A model generated the notes under the pieces. The model ran no database searches and was not told the origin of the DNA. It was given only the letters and a program-made list of their open reading frames with translations. A DNA stretch of 64,000 nt from Narthecium ossifragum (lineage: Eukaryota > Streptophyta > Magnoliopsida > Dioscoreales > Nartheciaceae), in NCBI GenBank assembly GCA_963920575.1, contig OY986966.1, forward strand, positions 3,802,130 to 3,866,129, read 5' to 3'. Shown piece by piece: positions 20,642-31,100 of the stretch. Within the stretch, counting starts at the first letter, position 1. Every line of letters begins with the position of its first letter. Made by a program: the position numbers and the translations under genes.

Positions 20642-22752
20642 TCCCCTCTCCGAGGATTTGAATATAAATTTTTTTACGCGTATGATAAATTTTTTTGTTT
20701 GTGTTTGTTTTTTTACTTATAAATATTTTTATGAGTGTATATAAATTTCTGCGAACATGTTTAGGAGCATATAAAATTTTTTGGGGCCGTAGAAATTAAT
20801 ATGATATTATGCTCTCAAAATTTCTAAACTACTGACAATATGGTATTAGTTTCTCAAAATACACAAAAAGACTTTAAGAGCAATTTTTGAAATTTATATA
20901 AAAAATGTTAGGATGTGTGCAAGCCCGGAAGAAATGAAAGCTTCGAAGGTCACACTGGAGCCGAAGAAGAAAATGAATGTAAAACTCAGGACCTCTTGTT
21001 TGAATCTGTTTGTTGAAAAATTTCTAATCACTCGATTAAAAATCCAAGACGATAGGTGAGGATAAATTTATATTAATATAGTCTAACAAATGGAGCCGGA
21101 TGTAATTTTGTAATTTAACCTTTTGTCATTTACTCTAAATAATGGTCTCGGCAAAACCCAATTTTGAAGTCCTTATTAGAGATATAATCAGAATGAAGAG
21201 CTAATATGAAATTTAAAAAACATTGAGCGACTAATTTGGTATTAACCCTATAAAAAGTATCTACATTCGACGTCAAATGAGTCCAAATTTTAAATATTCA
21301 TTGTTTTGATCGGTTTGAGTTGACTCTAATTGGATCTAACCAAGTCGAAGAATGATTTGAAGCTCGTACAATGTGAAGACTATTTCAATCCATAAATATG
21401 TTTTTAACTGTTTTGAGGGGAGGCCATTCAAACCTAGGTAATAGACCAAAGAGTAGTGATATAGTCCCGTCTAGGGTGTGATCTCCATATGACGCCCCCT
21501 CCTCCCCCATTCAAACCTCGATAATAAACCAAAGAGTAGTGACATGTGTCCCATCTAAAAATCAAACCTAGGTCTAGACCAAAGAGTAGTGATATGTGTC
21601 CCGTCTAGAATATGTGACCTCCTCCTCTCCTCTCAATCAAACCTAGGTATAGACCAAAGAGTAGTGAGATATGTGTCCCTGTGACCTCCATCTACCCTCC
21701 ACCCCCAATCAAACCTCGATAATATACCAAAGAGTAGTGATATGCGTCCCGCCTAGGGTGTGACCTCAATATGACGCCCCCTCCCCCCAATCAAACCTAG
21801 GTATAGACCAAAGAGTAGTGATATGCGTCCCGCCTAGGGTGTGACCTCAATATGATGCCCCCTCCCCCCAATCCCGCCTAGGGTGTGACCTCAATCTGCC
21901 CCCCCCCCCCAATTCAAACCTAGGCATAGACCAAAGAGTAGTGATATGCGTCCCGCCTAGGGTGTGACCTCAATTAGGACGCCCCCTTTTCCCCAATTCA
22001 AACCTAGGTATAAAGCAAAGAGTAGTGATATGGGTCCTGTCTAAAAGGCGTGACCCCCCCCCCCCCCACACACACACACACACACACAAAAATACACCAA
22101 ATCACCCAATATATTTGCACCAGGTCATGGTAAATCCACACTCTCTCGGCCGAATGCATATCATTTTTCCTATACGAAAATTTCGAACCCTCGTAGTACA
22201 AATGAAAAACCCATCAGCCTAGGTGACAATGATGAAGTGCTTCTATTTTCCTTAATTTCTGCTAACTCATTTGTATTTTCAATCGCAACAAACTTGATAC
22301 CCTGTTAAAGCCCGATCCAATTCGATTACACCCGATTGAGATCGGGTTGGGCCTGGAATGATGTGAACGGCTGCTGCTATGGGTCGAGTGTGAGCTGGGT
22401 TGGGTTAGCCTCCACCAGACCCGACTCTTGCCCGAAATGTACCCAACAACGTTGACGTTTCCGAGTTCGTTATCGGTGTTTGGTTGGTTTGATGTGGAAC
22501 TGGAGTCATGACTCCAACTACTTTGATTGTTTGGTTGTGTTGAAATGAAATTGAAGTCACTTCAAGCTACTTCACCCCAATACAAATTTAGCTTTTATTT
22601 TTGGATTTGACTTCGGACGATTTTGATCCGAAGTTGTTGAAGTGGCTAGCCGGAAGTGGCAAATAATATTAATAATATTGTACTGTAATAAAATATTAAT
22701 ATAAGTGGGTCTCACATGTCACGTGTCACATTGTGATTGGTCCACATCATCC
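20642..22752. other. Intergenic, AT-rich, containing a minisatellite
   Basis: No gene is recognised. Bases 20660-21400 are AT-rich unique-looking sequence. Bases 21425-22060 hold the tandem repeat listed below, followed by a C run (22047-22067) and a short CA run (22067-22089). Bases 22310-22440 are rich in CGGGT/GGGCC words. Confidence 0.5.
21425..22060. repeat. Minisatellite, unit about 80 bp, eight copies
   Basis: The phrase ccaaagagtagtgatatg recurs eight times (near 21445, 21528, 21577, 21652, 21726, 21806, 21929 and 22012). Each copy is followed by gcgtcccgcctagggtgtg-like sequence and a C-rich spacer, then aatcaaacctaggtataga. Unit length varies from about 50 to 120 bp because the C-rich spacers and the middle portion differ. 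Confidence 0.9.
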
Positions 22753-22761
22753 AAAATAGTA

Positions 22762-22937
22762 GGGTAAATTACCTTTTTAGTCCCTTAAGTTTCATACAAG
22801 TAACGTTTTCATCCCTAAGCTTTTAAAAGTATCAATTGAGTCCCTACATTTTCAGATTTGTCACAATGCAGTCCACCCACCCGACGCCGTCTGTAATCTT
22901 AACGGCTGGGGAGTCACGTGCGGTCACGTGATGGATG
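22762..22937 (+). repeat. Left terminal inverted repeat of the Pack-MULE
   Basis: 176 bp, the inverse of 23943-24118 with a handful of mismatches. The inner end is the word cacgtgatggatg. Confidence 0.92.
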
Positions 22938-22939
22938 TC

Positions 22940-23940
22940 GTCACCCCTCTGATGACCACGACGGTGATCACGGTGCAGGGGTCGAACACCTCCCAGCTGT
23001 ACTGCTCGTGCTAGAGAGGGTCGAGCGAGGTTGAGGATGGTCGAACACCTCCCCTCTGATGACCACGACGGTGATCACGGTGCAGGGGCCGTACTTTGCG
23101 ACGCAGTAGGCATCGGTGGTGTAGCCGTTATTAATGCTGGCCTTCTTCATGGGGGTGAGCTTGCGCGCGCTTCGGATGCCGAGCTCGAAGACGCCGATGG
23201 GTTGCTGCTTGAGGAGGAGGTGACTGGCGAATGCGCGGAAGTCGTTGCTGTGGTGGATGGACTCATCAAGCACGTGGTAGCCGTCCTCGAGGCATAGTTG
23301 GAGCTGGATCTTGCTGGTGAACATGTGTTCCCTGCTGACGTTGTCAGTCGGCTCGTCCGGAGAGGAGAAGGAGGAGCTCGACTTGAGATCGAACCATTCT
23401 GGCGGGAGTGGCGGGCGGTTGCGGTCCGGCCGCGGCCTGGCTCTCGTCCGGGGCCGACGTGGTCGATGACGGTGACGGTGAGTGGGTCGTCGAACGGCTC
23501 CGACACGGCGAAGATGAACTTCTCCTTCCAGACGGGGTTCACCGACCTCGTGGCGGCGGAGGGCTTGCTGCACTGCGTCTGGTTGCCGCCGAGCTGCATC
23601 TCGACATAGACGTCTGGCGCGACACGAGCTGCGTCCAATGGCACGAGGTCCTGGGCCGCGATGGCCTCCACGCGTAGATAACAGAGCCTGGGTGAGAAGT
23701 AGACCTTGGATCTCGTATGCACGAGGGCTTTGCCACTGACGGAGTGGGCGTCTGAGTGCCACGCGTCCTGGAACGCCTCGTCGGCCTGGGTGCCATGCCA
23801 GACGGCGAGCATGACCTCCCCTCTTGCCGCCATCTCCCCCTTCTTGTCCACCAGCTGGTACCACTGCGGCGCGAGGGGGCTGTCCGGCAACACGCGCGCC
23901 GGCACCTCCTCAAGCTCGAGCATGACCTCCCCTCTGAGAC
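22940..23940 (-). pseudogene. Captured fragment of an MCTP-type multiple C2-domain gene
   Basis: The minus-strand translation matches the middle C2 domains of plant MCTP proteins (QUIRKY/FTIP family, plasmodesmal and trafficking proteins): DSPLAPQWYQLVDKKGE, GEVMLAVWHGTQADEAF, DAWHSDAHSV and SKVYFSPRLCYLRVEAIAAQ. After a frameshift near 23450 it gives LCLEDGYHVLDESIHHS, IGVFELGIRSA and TTDAYCVAKYG. It starts and ends inside the protein, with no transmembrane C-terminus. Near 23090 the segment expected after VAKYG is deleted, and a ~40-bp piece encoding PCTVITVVVI occurs twice (22945-22983 and 23048-23087). MCTP genes usually lack introns, so capture from DNA or RNA cannot be told apart. Not expected to make a working protein. 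Confidence 0.85.
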
Positions 23941-23942
23941 GG

Positions 23943-24118
23943 CATCCATCACGTGACCGCACGTGACTCCCCAGCCGTTAAGATTACAGACGGCATCGGG
24001 TGGGTGGACTGCATTGTGACAAATCTGAAAATGTAGGGACTCAATTGATACTTTTAAAAGCTTAGGGACGAAAACGTTACTTGTATGAAACTTAAGGGAC
24101 TAAAAAGGTAGTTTACCC
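23943..24118 (-). repeat. Right terminal inverted repeat of the Pack-MULE
   Basis: Inverse of 22762-22937 and of the same length. Its inner end abuts the captured coding fragment. Confidence 0.92.
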
Positions 24119-24127
24119 AAAATAGTA

Positions 24128-24678
24128 TTATTTTAATATTTTAATTTAAAATTATTTAAATATTAATATAGTAATAATTTAAATATTATTAAATTTAATA
24201 ATTTAATATTAAATTATTACTATTTGAATATTAAATTATTACTATTTTAATATTAAATTATTAAAAATCACTGAAATTGTCCCCCCGCGGTTGAGGTGAT
24301 TATATGTCCACTTCAAACACAACTAAACACCATAACTCAGAAAATCTTAAAAAGTCGCTCCAATAAAGTTATTTTCTAAAAAGTAACTCTAAAAAAATGA
24401 CTCAACTCTAGCTCACTTCTCATCTCAGCGATCAAACGGCCCCTAAACTCTCGCATTTTTAGCATTCGGGTTGCATCACCGCCGTGCGCATACCCACCCG
24501 ACTTATCCGGGCTCCTTCCGGTAAAGCACCGATGCTTGTAACCCAAACCCATCAATGTAACTAAGTTCAATTGTCCACCGCAGGTGGCGGGGTCCAAACA
24601 CTCTTTACTTTAGAAGACTTCTTTCAAGACCCCGAACCCCCCAGAAGCCCCGGCCTCATCGGAAAGCCAACCCGACTC
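24128..24678. other. Intergenic upstream region of the DCD-Kelch gene
   Basis: Bases 24125-24275 are almost pure A/T, made of repeated taatattaaattatta-like words. The remainder is the 5' flank of the next gene. No gene is seen. Confidence 0.6.
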
Positions 24679-24686
24679 TATATATG
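24679..24686 (+). promoter_or_regulatory. TATA box of the DCD-Kelch gene
   Basis: tatatatg in a ctatatatgagg context, followed by a leader that splices at 24780 (gtaatg donor) to 25190 (ttttag acceptor), eight bases before the ATG. Start of transcription inferred near 24705-24715. Confidence 0.55.
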
Positions 24687-25197
24687 AGGCAACGTCGATG
24701 CTTACTTGCGTCGCACTCTAGCCATTAACCAAACTCTCATATCCCGGCGATCTCCATTGAAGGCAGCGTCTCTCTCTTTGGTAATGCATTTGCTTGTAAG
24801 CTTTGGGTTCAGGATTTGCCCTAGTTTGTGCCTTTCTTGAGAATTCTAGCGGTTAAATTTGGTCGAGGATCTTTGTTAGTTTGATGCGTTCTTCCAGTAA
24901 TCAAGAACGATGGATTTCTCATTCTATCACCATTGTTGCAAGAATCACGCCTCATTCATGGTTTTGTTTTGAGAGTTTTGGGTCACGCTAATCGCGCTTC
25001 TCACGTTTTCCGCATTGGAAAGAATAGTTCTTGATCGATCGCTAAAATGGTTCTTGGTTAGGATTGTTTTGAGGGATGCTTATTACCATTGGTTGATACG
25101 TGCACTTATGATCTTTACTTTATTCAGGATCGCTATGAGACCAAATTTATTTATTATATGCTTCTTCTTCTTCTTCTCCCCTCTTTTAGATTGCAAA

Positions 25198-28100
25198 ATG
25201 GGTGCTGGGAAGGAAACGCAGACGATCAAGGTGTCTGATAAGACGCCACATTCTACAACAACCGCGAAGAGCTCTATGCAGGCAAGGAGCCTGCGCAAGA
25301 GCGATCTTGGAGGAGTGATATTTGGGTGCAAGAACTGCACAATGAAAGAGTGCCTCTCCAAACAATTATTTGGTTCGCTACCCATTTCTGGTTTCCTGTT
25401 CTTTTTTTTTGTAAAATCGAACTTGCCCTGGAATTTTATACCGTGTATTTGTTGAGGCTCATGATTAAGTTATTTATCTTGGAAGCATAGTGTTGTTTAG
25501 TTCTTTCACTAGCCAGAGTCCTTGTTCAGTAGTGCTTAGGTTATTAGGAAGGCGAGCTATAAGAATTTTTTGACTTAGCATTAAGGAGTCTATTAACTGT
25601 CTGAGTTTGTTCATGTTCATGAGTCCTTTATGAATTGCTTGTTCATAATGACAACAGAGATGCATTTGGTGGCTGTTGGGAGTTGTTTATAAATCTTCTT
25701 GACAATTATATTTCAAGCAGTGCTTCTTCCGTTCCTTGGCTCTCTGATAAAGGTTAATTGTTTTCCTTGTATGTTTATTGACTGGCACAGTGGACCCATT
25801 ATCTTTTTTTAGTTCTTCACTTCTTCATCATTAGTCCACGGTCTTCCTTGTGCTTCTAACCTGTTTGTTATATAGCCAATGTTAATTTTACCACATATCC
25901 ACCTCAATATCATCATCCTTTCATGCTTTTCATGTATACTTGGTGTTTCTGTTGAAGTGCATGACATTTTGGGCATTAGCGGTCTATTGATATGGTTTCT
26001 CCTCCAAGCTTCTGAGATTCTTGTCCATCCCACCATTGTCCATTGGCCTGTGGTTGTCTTAGATACTCGATCTTAATTCATTCATTGGCTTGTATTCAAG
26101 ACCAAAGATACATAATTTTCGACAGTCGTAGTGGCATTTCTTGATCATTGCTGTTCATTGAGGTTTTCATTGATCTGCTTGAGCTATTATTTCTAAATGC
26201 CAAGTTCCAAAAGGTTGCATATTTTCTACTTCTATCCTTGAATGGTACTTTCATAATTTTCGGCGGACGCAGTGGTATTTTTATTTATTATCATTGCTGT
26301 CGATTGAGGTTTTCGTTGGTCTGTTTGCACTATGATCTCTAAATGCCAAGTTCTGAAAGGTTGCATATTTCTACCTCTATGATCGGATTTCTCTTGAGGT
26401 GAAAGAAAGAATGAGAAATCTATCTTTTTTGGAATTATCGTCCCAGTAAAAAAAATATTTTTGTGATAGGTCATATTCGTGGTCAGAAATATACTGAAAC
26501 TGCCTTTCCTCTTCTTTCCCCCAATCCTGTCATGAAGAAAGACGTTCACTTCTTAAAGTTTCCCATATTTGTAGGCGGCAATAGAGGAAAAGATGCAATA
26601 TCAGTAGTATTTTATCTACTGGTTCCATCTTTCACAGAATCAATTTCTTTTGGACTGTTACAACAATTTTTGGATCTCATCATGTCTGGAAGTATGGGAG
26701 GATGTTCTTTTGCTGATATTATCACCAGTTTTCGATAATGGGTCATTTGTAGCACTACTATACCTTCCATATTACTTGAATTGTTGTTTCATACATAGAA
26801 GTATAGTTAGCTGCTTGCATGTTTTAGCGGTATGACTTATAGTTCTATAATTTTCTTGGCAGGATTGCCGTCTCCTCATTTTTCCTATGTGAAGAACATT
26901 GAACCAGGATTGCCCTTATTTCTGTTCAATCATAGCAACCGTAAGCTGCATGGAATATACGAGGCTGCGAGTCTTGGCAAGATGAATATTGACCCATATG
27001 CATGGACTGATAGTGGCACAGAAAGAACTGCTTTCCCTGCACAGGTAACACTTTTAGAAATTTATGCTCGTACGATATGCATCAAATGAAAATTGTCATA
27101 TTGAATCTACTGATCGCTTTGCACATTTTTTTTCTCTTTGGGTGATTCAAGGTGCAAATCTTCAACAAGATGAACTGCCAACCACTCAATGAAAATCAGT
27201 TCAAGGAAATCATTAAGGATAATTACTATTCTTCACAGCACTTCTGGTTTGAGTTGGATCATGCACAAACTAAATGCTTAATTGCGTTATTCAAACCCAT
27301 ACTAGTTTGTGCTAATGCTAAGGTGTTTCCGCTTGCAAATAGCAAGGACAGTTATTACACAGCAGTCCCTAAAATCAGATGGAAGGCGGTTTCTAGTTCA
27401 GATCATATGAAAAGTGAGCTTGGTGAACGAGAGAAAGATTCCATATATTTCAATGCAGCAAATGGAAATATGATTTCATCACTGTGTTGGAATGACATGA
27501 CAACGGATGGTGCCACTTCAAGCAGAACATCATCTAGTGCAACTGAAGACAGGGAGCCGAAAGAGGTGATGTCGGATTGGGAAAATGACTGGGTAAATGA
27601 AACTCTGCCAGTCAGTCAGTCAAGTGGTGAGAGCTCAACATTCTTCGAACAACACTTTGGTGGCGATGGATTGGGTAATATCGAGAACACAGGGCTTCCT
27701 TTGGAAGGACAGGGTCACTTAACTTTGGATCAAGACAGTGGTGATGAGGGTTTAGATGATGAAGAGAAAAGAGTTTTATTGAAGCTAAGAAAGCTAGCTG
27801 CTGATTGCAGGCATGGTGATCAGTCTTCAAGGAGTTGTGCTGACGACAGTACTAGTCCATGTGTGGTTATAGACACACACGCTGATGGTAAAAACCCTGC
27901 ATATGAGCCCTCTGTATTATGCAAGGTTGAAGAGCCAAACCAATTTGACCTTTCCAATGGAAACACTGAGGTAGTTAAACTTCCAGATCCATTAGGTAGC
28001 TTTCCCTTCCTTTTTATTTGAATGTTGCCTTCTATAAGCTAGGTTTTTCCTATTCCTTGAGCTAAATATCTACTTTTATTTGTTCATGCAGTCAGTGGAA

Positions 28101-31100
28101 ATCATCAGAGAGTTGACAGAAAGAATCTCCTTATTGGAGAAGAAGCAGGTATAGTTAACTGATTTCTTGCTAGCTTGTAACTTTCCTCTTGCTTTTCAAG
28201 ATGCATCAAGCAAAGTTTCTACATACATCACTTCATGTCTATATATCCTTGTTTTTAGTTTTTGTGATATCTGAGATTATTGCTTTAATTTTTTGCTTAG
28301 CACATGTTAAATTTCCAGATCCATTTTCACAGGGAGGCTCTTGATTTTCATCCAACTCAAGGTACTCTCAGAATTCTTGTGATTGGCGTTCAGCTTATGA
28401 ATGTAGCTATTAGGGAAGAAAAGCAACTATTTAAGTTGCATTTGGGGACTGTTTGGCTTCGTTAGGAATTAATAACTCGAAACCTGTGGGAAAATTTGCA
28501 AATAATAAGACAAGGCTTTGAAAGATGTAAAGGATTCCTGGTAATGTGTTACTCTGCTTAAAGCAAGGACGGATAAAATTAGATGAAATTAGGACAGAGT
28601 AGATGGCATCATTGCTCAAGTCTTATTGTCCTGCAGAATAAGTGGTTCATTATGAGTTGTTGAAATTCATGTAGTTGTACTAATAAGTTTAACTTCAGGC
28701 AAGCAATTGATCTGCCAAAACCAATTTGAACTTTGTTCTTGTTGGTGGCTTTAGAAATACTGACTACTTGGAATCGGCATGCAACCTGCTTCGAAGCTGC
28801 ACTTTGCTTCCAATTTTATTGCCAATTACATGAGTTGCTTCGGACTATAAGCTACCTACACTTTCAAGTTTCAACAACCTACAGTTTGTCGATTTTGTCA
28901 AATGTTGTTGGGCTTTTGCTTTTTTTTTTGGATTAGATGAGCCCAAAGGGCTGGTAAAGCAGTAAACAGGACTAAATCAAAAGCTAAATAAAAAAGCTAC
29001 AGAGGGTGGAACCAAAACCCACCCACTGCATATAGCTTATGTTCTGTTGGTTCTCTCTTTTTACTTTGAGGGTAGAATTCCATAAAATCATTTGATTGTA
29101 ATAACAAGGTTACAGGTTTTACCAGTGTCAGCAAGACCATGTTAATGCTAGCTGTAAACAAATAGGACTGTACATTACCTAAATTCTCTCATGGTGTAAC
29201 ATTACAGCTTCTCTGGTTGGATGCCACATTTCCAATTGAGACGAGCAACTTATAATTTACAGTTTTTGGAGTACTAATTTGTCAGCTATTTATTATATCC
29301 TCATTGAAGTAGTCCACAAAAATGGAGACAATCAGGACTTTCATTCAAGTTGTTTTATGTCTTAATATGCAGTTCTTTAAGAATTCCAAAGGTATTAGTG
29401 GCAGTATCTCTAGTGCAAGTTTGCCTTCCACATGCAAACTCCTTGAAAGACTGTGTTTGTTTTTCATTTTCATGAAAAATGGGAAATAGAAAACAGTGTT
29501 GAAAATATGTTTGTTTCGTAGCTTTTGGAAATGCTTTCTAGAAAATAGAAACCATGTCTTTCAGAAAATATGAAAACACCAAATTATTGGTTTCAGTCTT
29601 TTCTATTTCATTTATCAGAGAACAGCTTTCAACATTCCAAACCAAATATTCTAGAAATTGGAAAATAGCAACTGAAAATAGAAATCAAGAATTGAAAATA
29701 GAAAATAAAAACATGAAAATATTTAGCTTTCTCAATAGAACCTGCTAGACTGGAACAGTTCGAAAAATGCATATTATTCCCTTAATTTGTTTATGTATAA
29801 AATGCTTGATATTGCATATTTAACATGCCGTGAATTTCAGGTTGAATCAGACTATGAAATTCAGCATATGAGGGGCATATTTAAGGGATTAAAGGAATGT
29901 GTTGAGGAACGAGAATCAAAGCATAGTTCTTCTACATCTCTTATTGATGAAAAAATAACTAATATTGTCAAGCAATATATCTGCTCTGAAGAAGTAATTT
30001 ACGTCATAGGAGGCTACGATGGTACTTCATGGTTATCAGCATTGGATTCCTTTTCTCCATCAACGAACATACTAAAGCCTCTTAAGTCTATGAGTTCAGC
30101 TCGTTCGAATGCATCTGCAGTTGTTCTAAATGGTAGCATTTATGTTTTTGGAGGAGGAGATGGTCATGTATTATGGTATGATACAGGTATAGAATTAGTT
30201 TTGATGTCTCACTAAGTTCTCTCATATTAGGCTTTTTATTTTTATTTTTGGATAAGCCCAAAGGTCATAAGGAACAGGTGTTACGCTTATCCTTAATAAT
30301 CTTGCCAGTTCAATTCTGAGTCTCTTTTCCTCTTATTAATCGTGATGAAGTTGCACATATGGTTGACATTTTCCCTTTTATCTGAAGTTGAACGTTACAA
30401 CCCAAGCGATGATGAGTGGTCCTTATGTTCCCACTTAAATCGTGCTAAAGGAAGTCTTGCTGGGGCTGTGTTAAACAACAAGATTTATGCTATTGGGGGA
30501 GGAGATAGTGTAGAAGGTTTTTCAGATGTTGAGATGTTTGATCCAGCCCTTGGAAGATGGTTGAACAGTCCACGAATGCTTGAAAAGGTATGACTTGATA
30601 ATCCGCTTTCATTTTTCAGTTACAAAGGACGTTTCATGATAATGAAGGATGCGCTTAATGGGATAAGTTGGTTTATTATGCAATGAGCACATAGTTATGA
30701 AGAGTAAGTTAGAATGATAAAACCAAACTGAAAAGGAAAAATGGAAGTGGGGCAAGTTACTAATTCCGGGATGAATAGATCTCAGCCGGCATGAAGATGA
30801 CTAGTCATGAGATTCTAGAGGGATGATGTTTTTGACAGAGAGTACAAAAGGATTTGTGAAGGATAGGGATTAAAGCTTTTGTTATAAGAGGTCCTCTGCT
30901 TCGTTTCCAATCAAATCATAAGCATCTTCAATGACTAATAATATTGCACCCCCTTCTTATGTGGATATGCATATCACTTCAGAAGCTAACCACAGTAGTC
31001 AGTCCGACATGATAATAATGATGTGGCTTTATTTGCTAGCCGTTCATTGTGCAGTTTCATGCACATTGACATAAGAGATGTCATTTATTGTCTGTTTCTA

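Larger units (their letters stand above)
22762..24118. mobile_element. Non-autonomous Mutator-like element (Pack-MULE)
   Basis: 1357 bp bounded by 176-bp terminal inverted repeats beginning GGGTAAATTACC and GGGTAAACTACC, flanked by the perfect 9-bp duplication AAAATAGTA (22753-22761 and 24119-24127). Long inverted repeats with a 9-bp duplication are diagnostic of Mutator-like elements. The interior is GC-rich and carries a gene fragment in place of a transposase, as in Pack-MULEs. The two ends differ at only a few positions by eye, so the insertion should be fairly young. Confidence 0.93.

Noticed and set aside
22470..24445. Larger MITE around the Pack-MULE
   Set aside because: The flanks (ggtgtttggttggtttga and tcaaacggccc) look faintly complementary, but I could not define matching ends or a target duplication.
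25083..25385. Minus-strand ORF opposite the first coding exon of the DCD-Kelch gene
   Set aside because: Antisense of a well-supported exon with no homology of its own.
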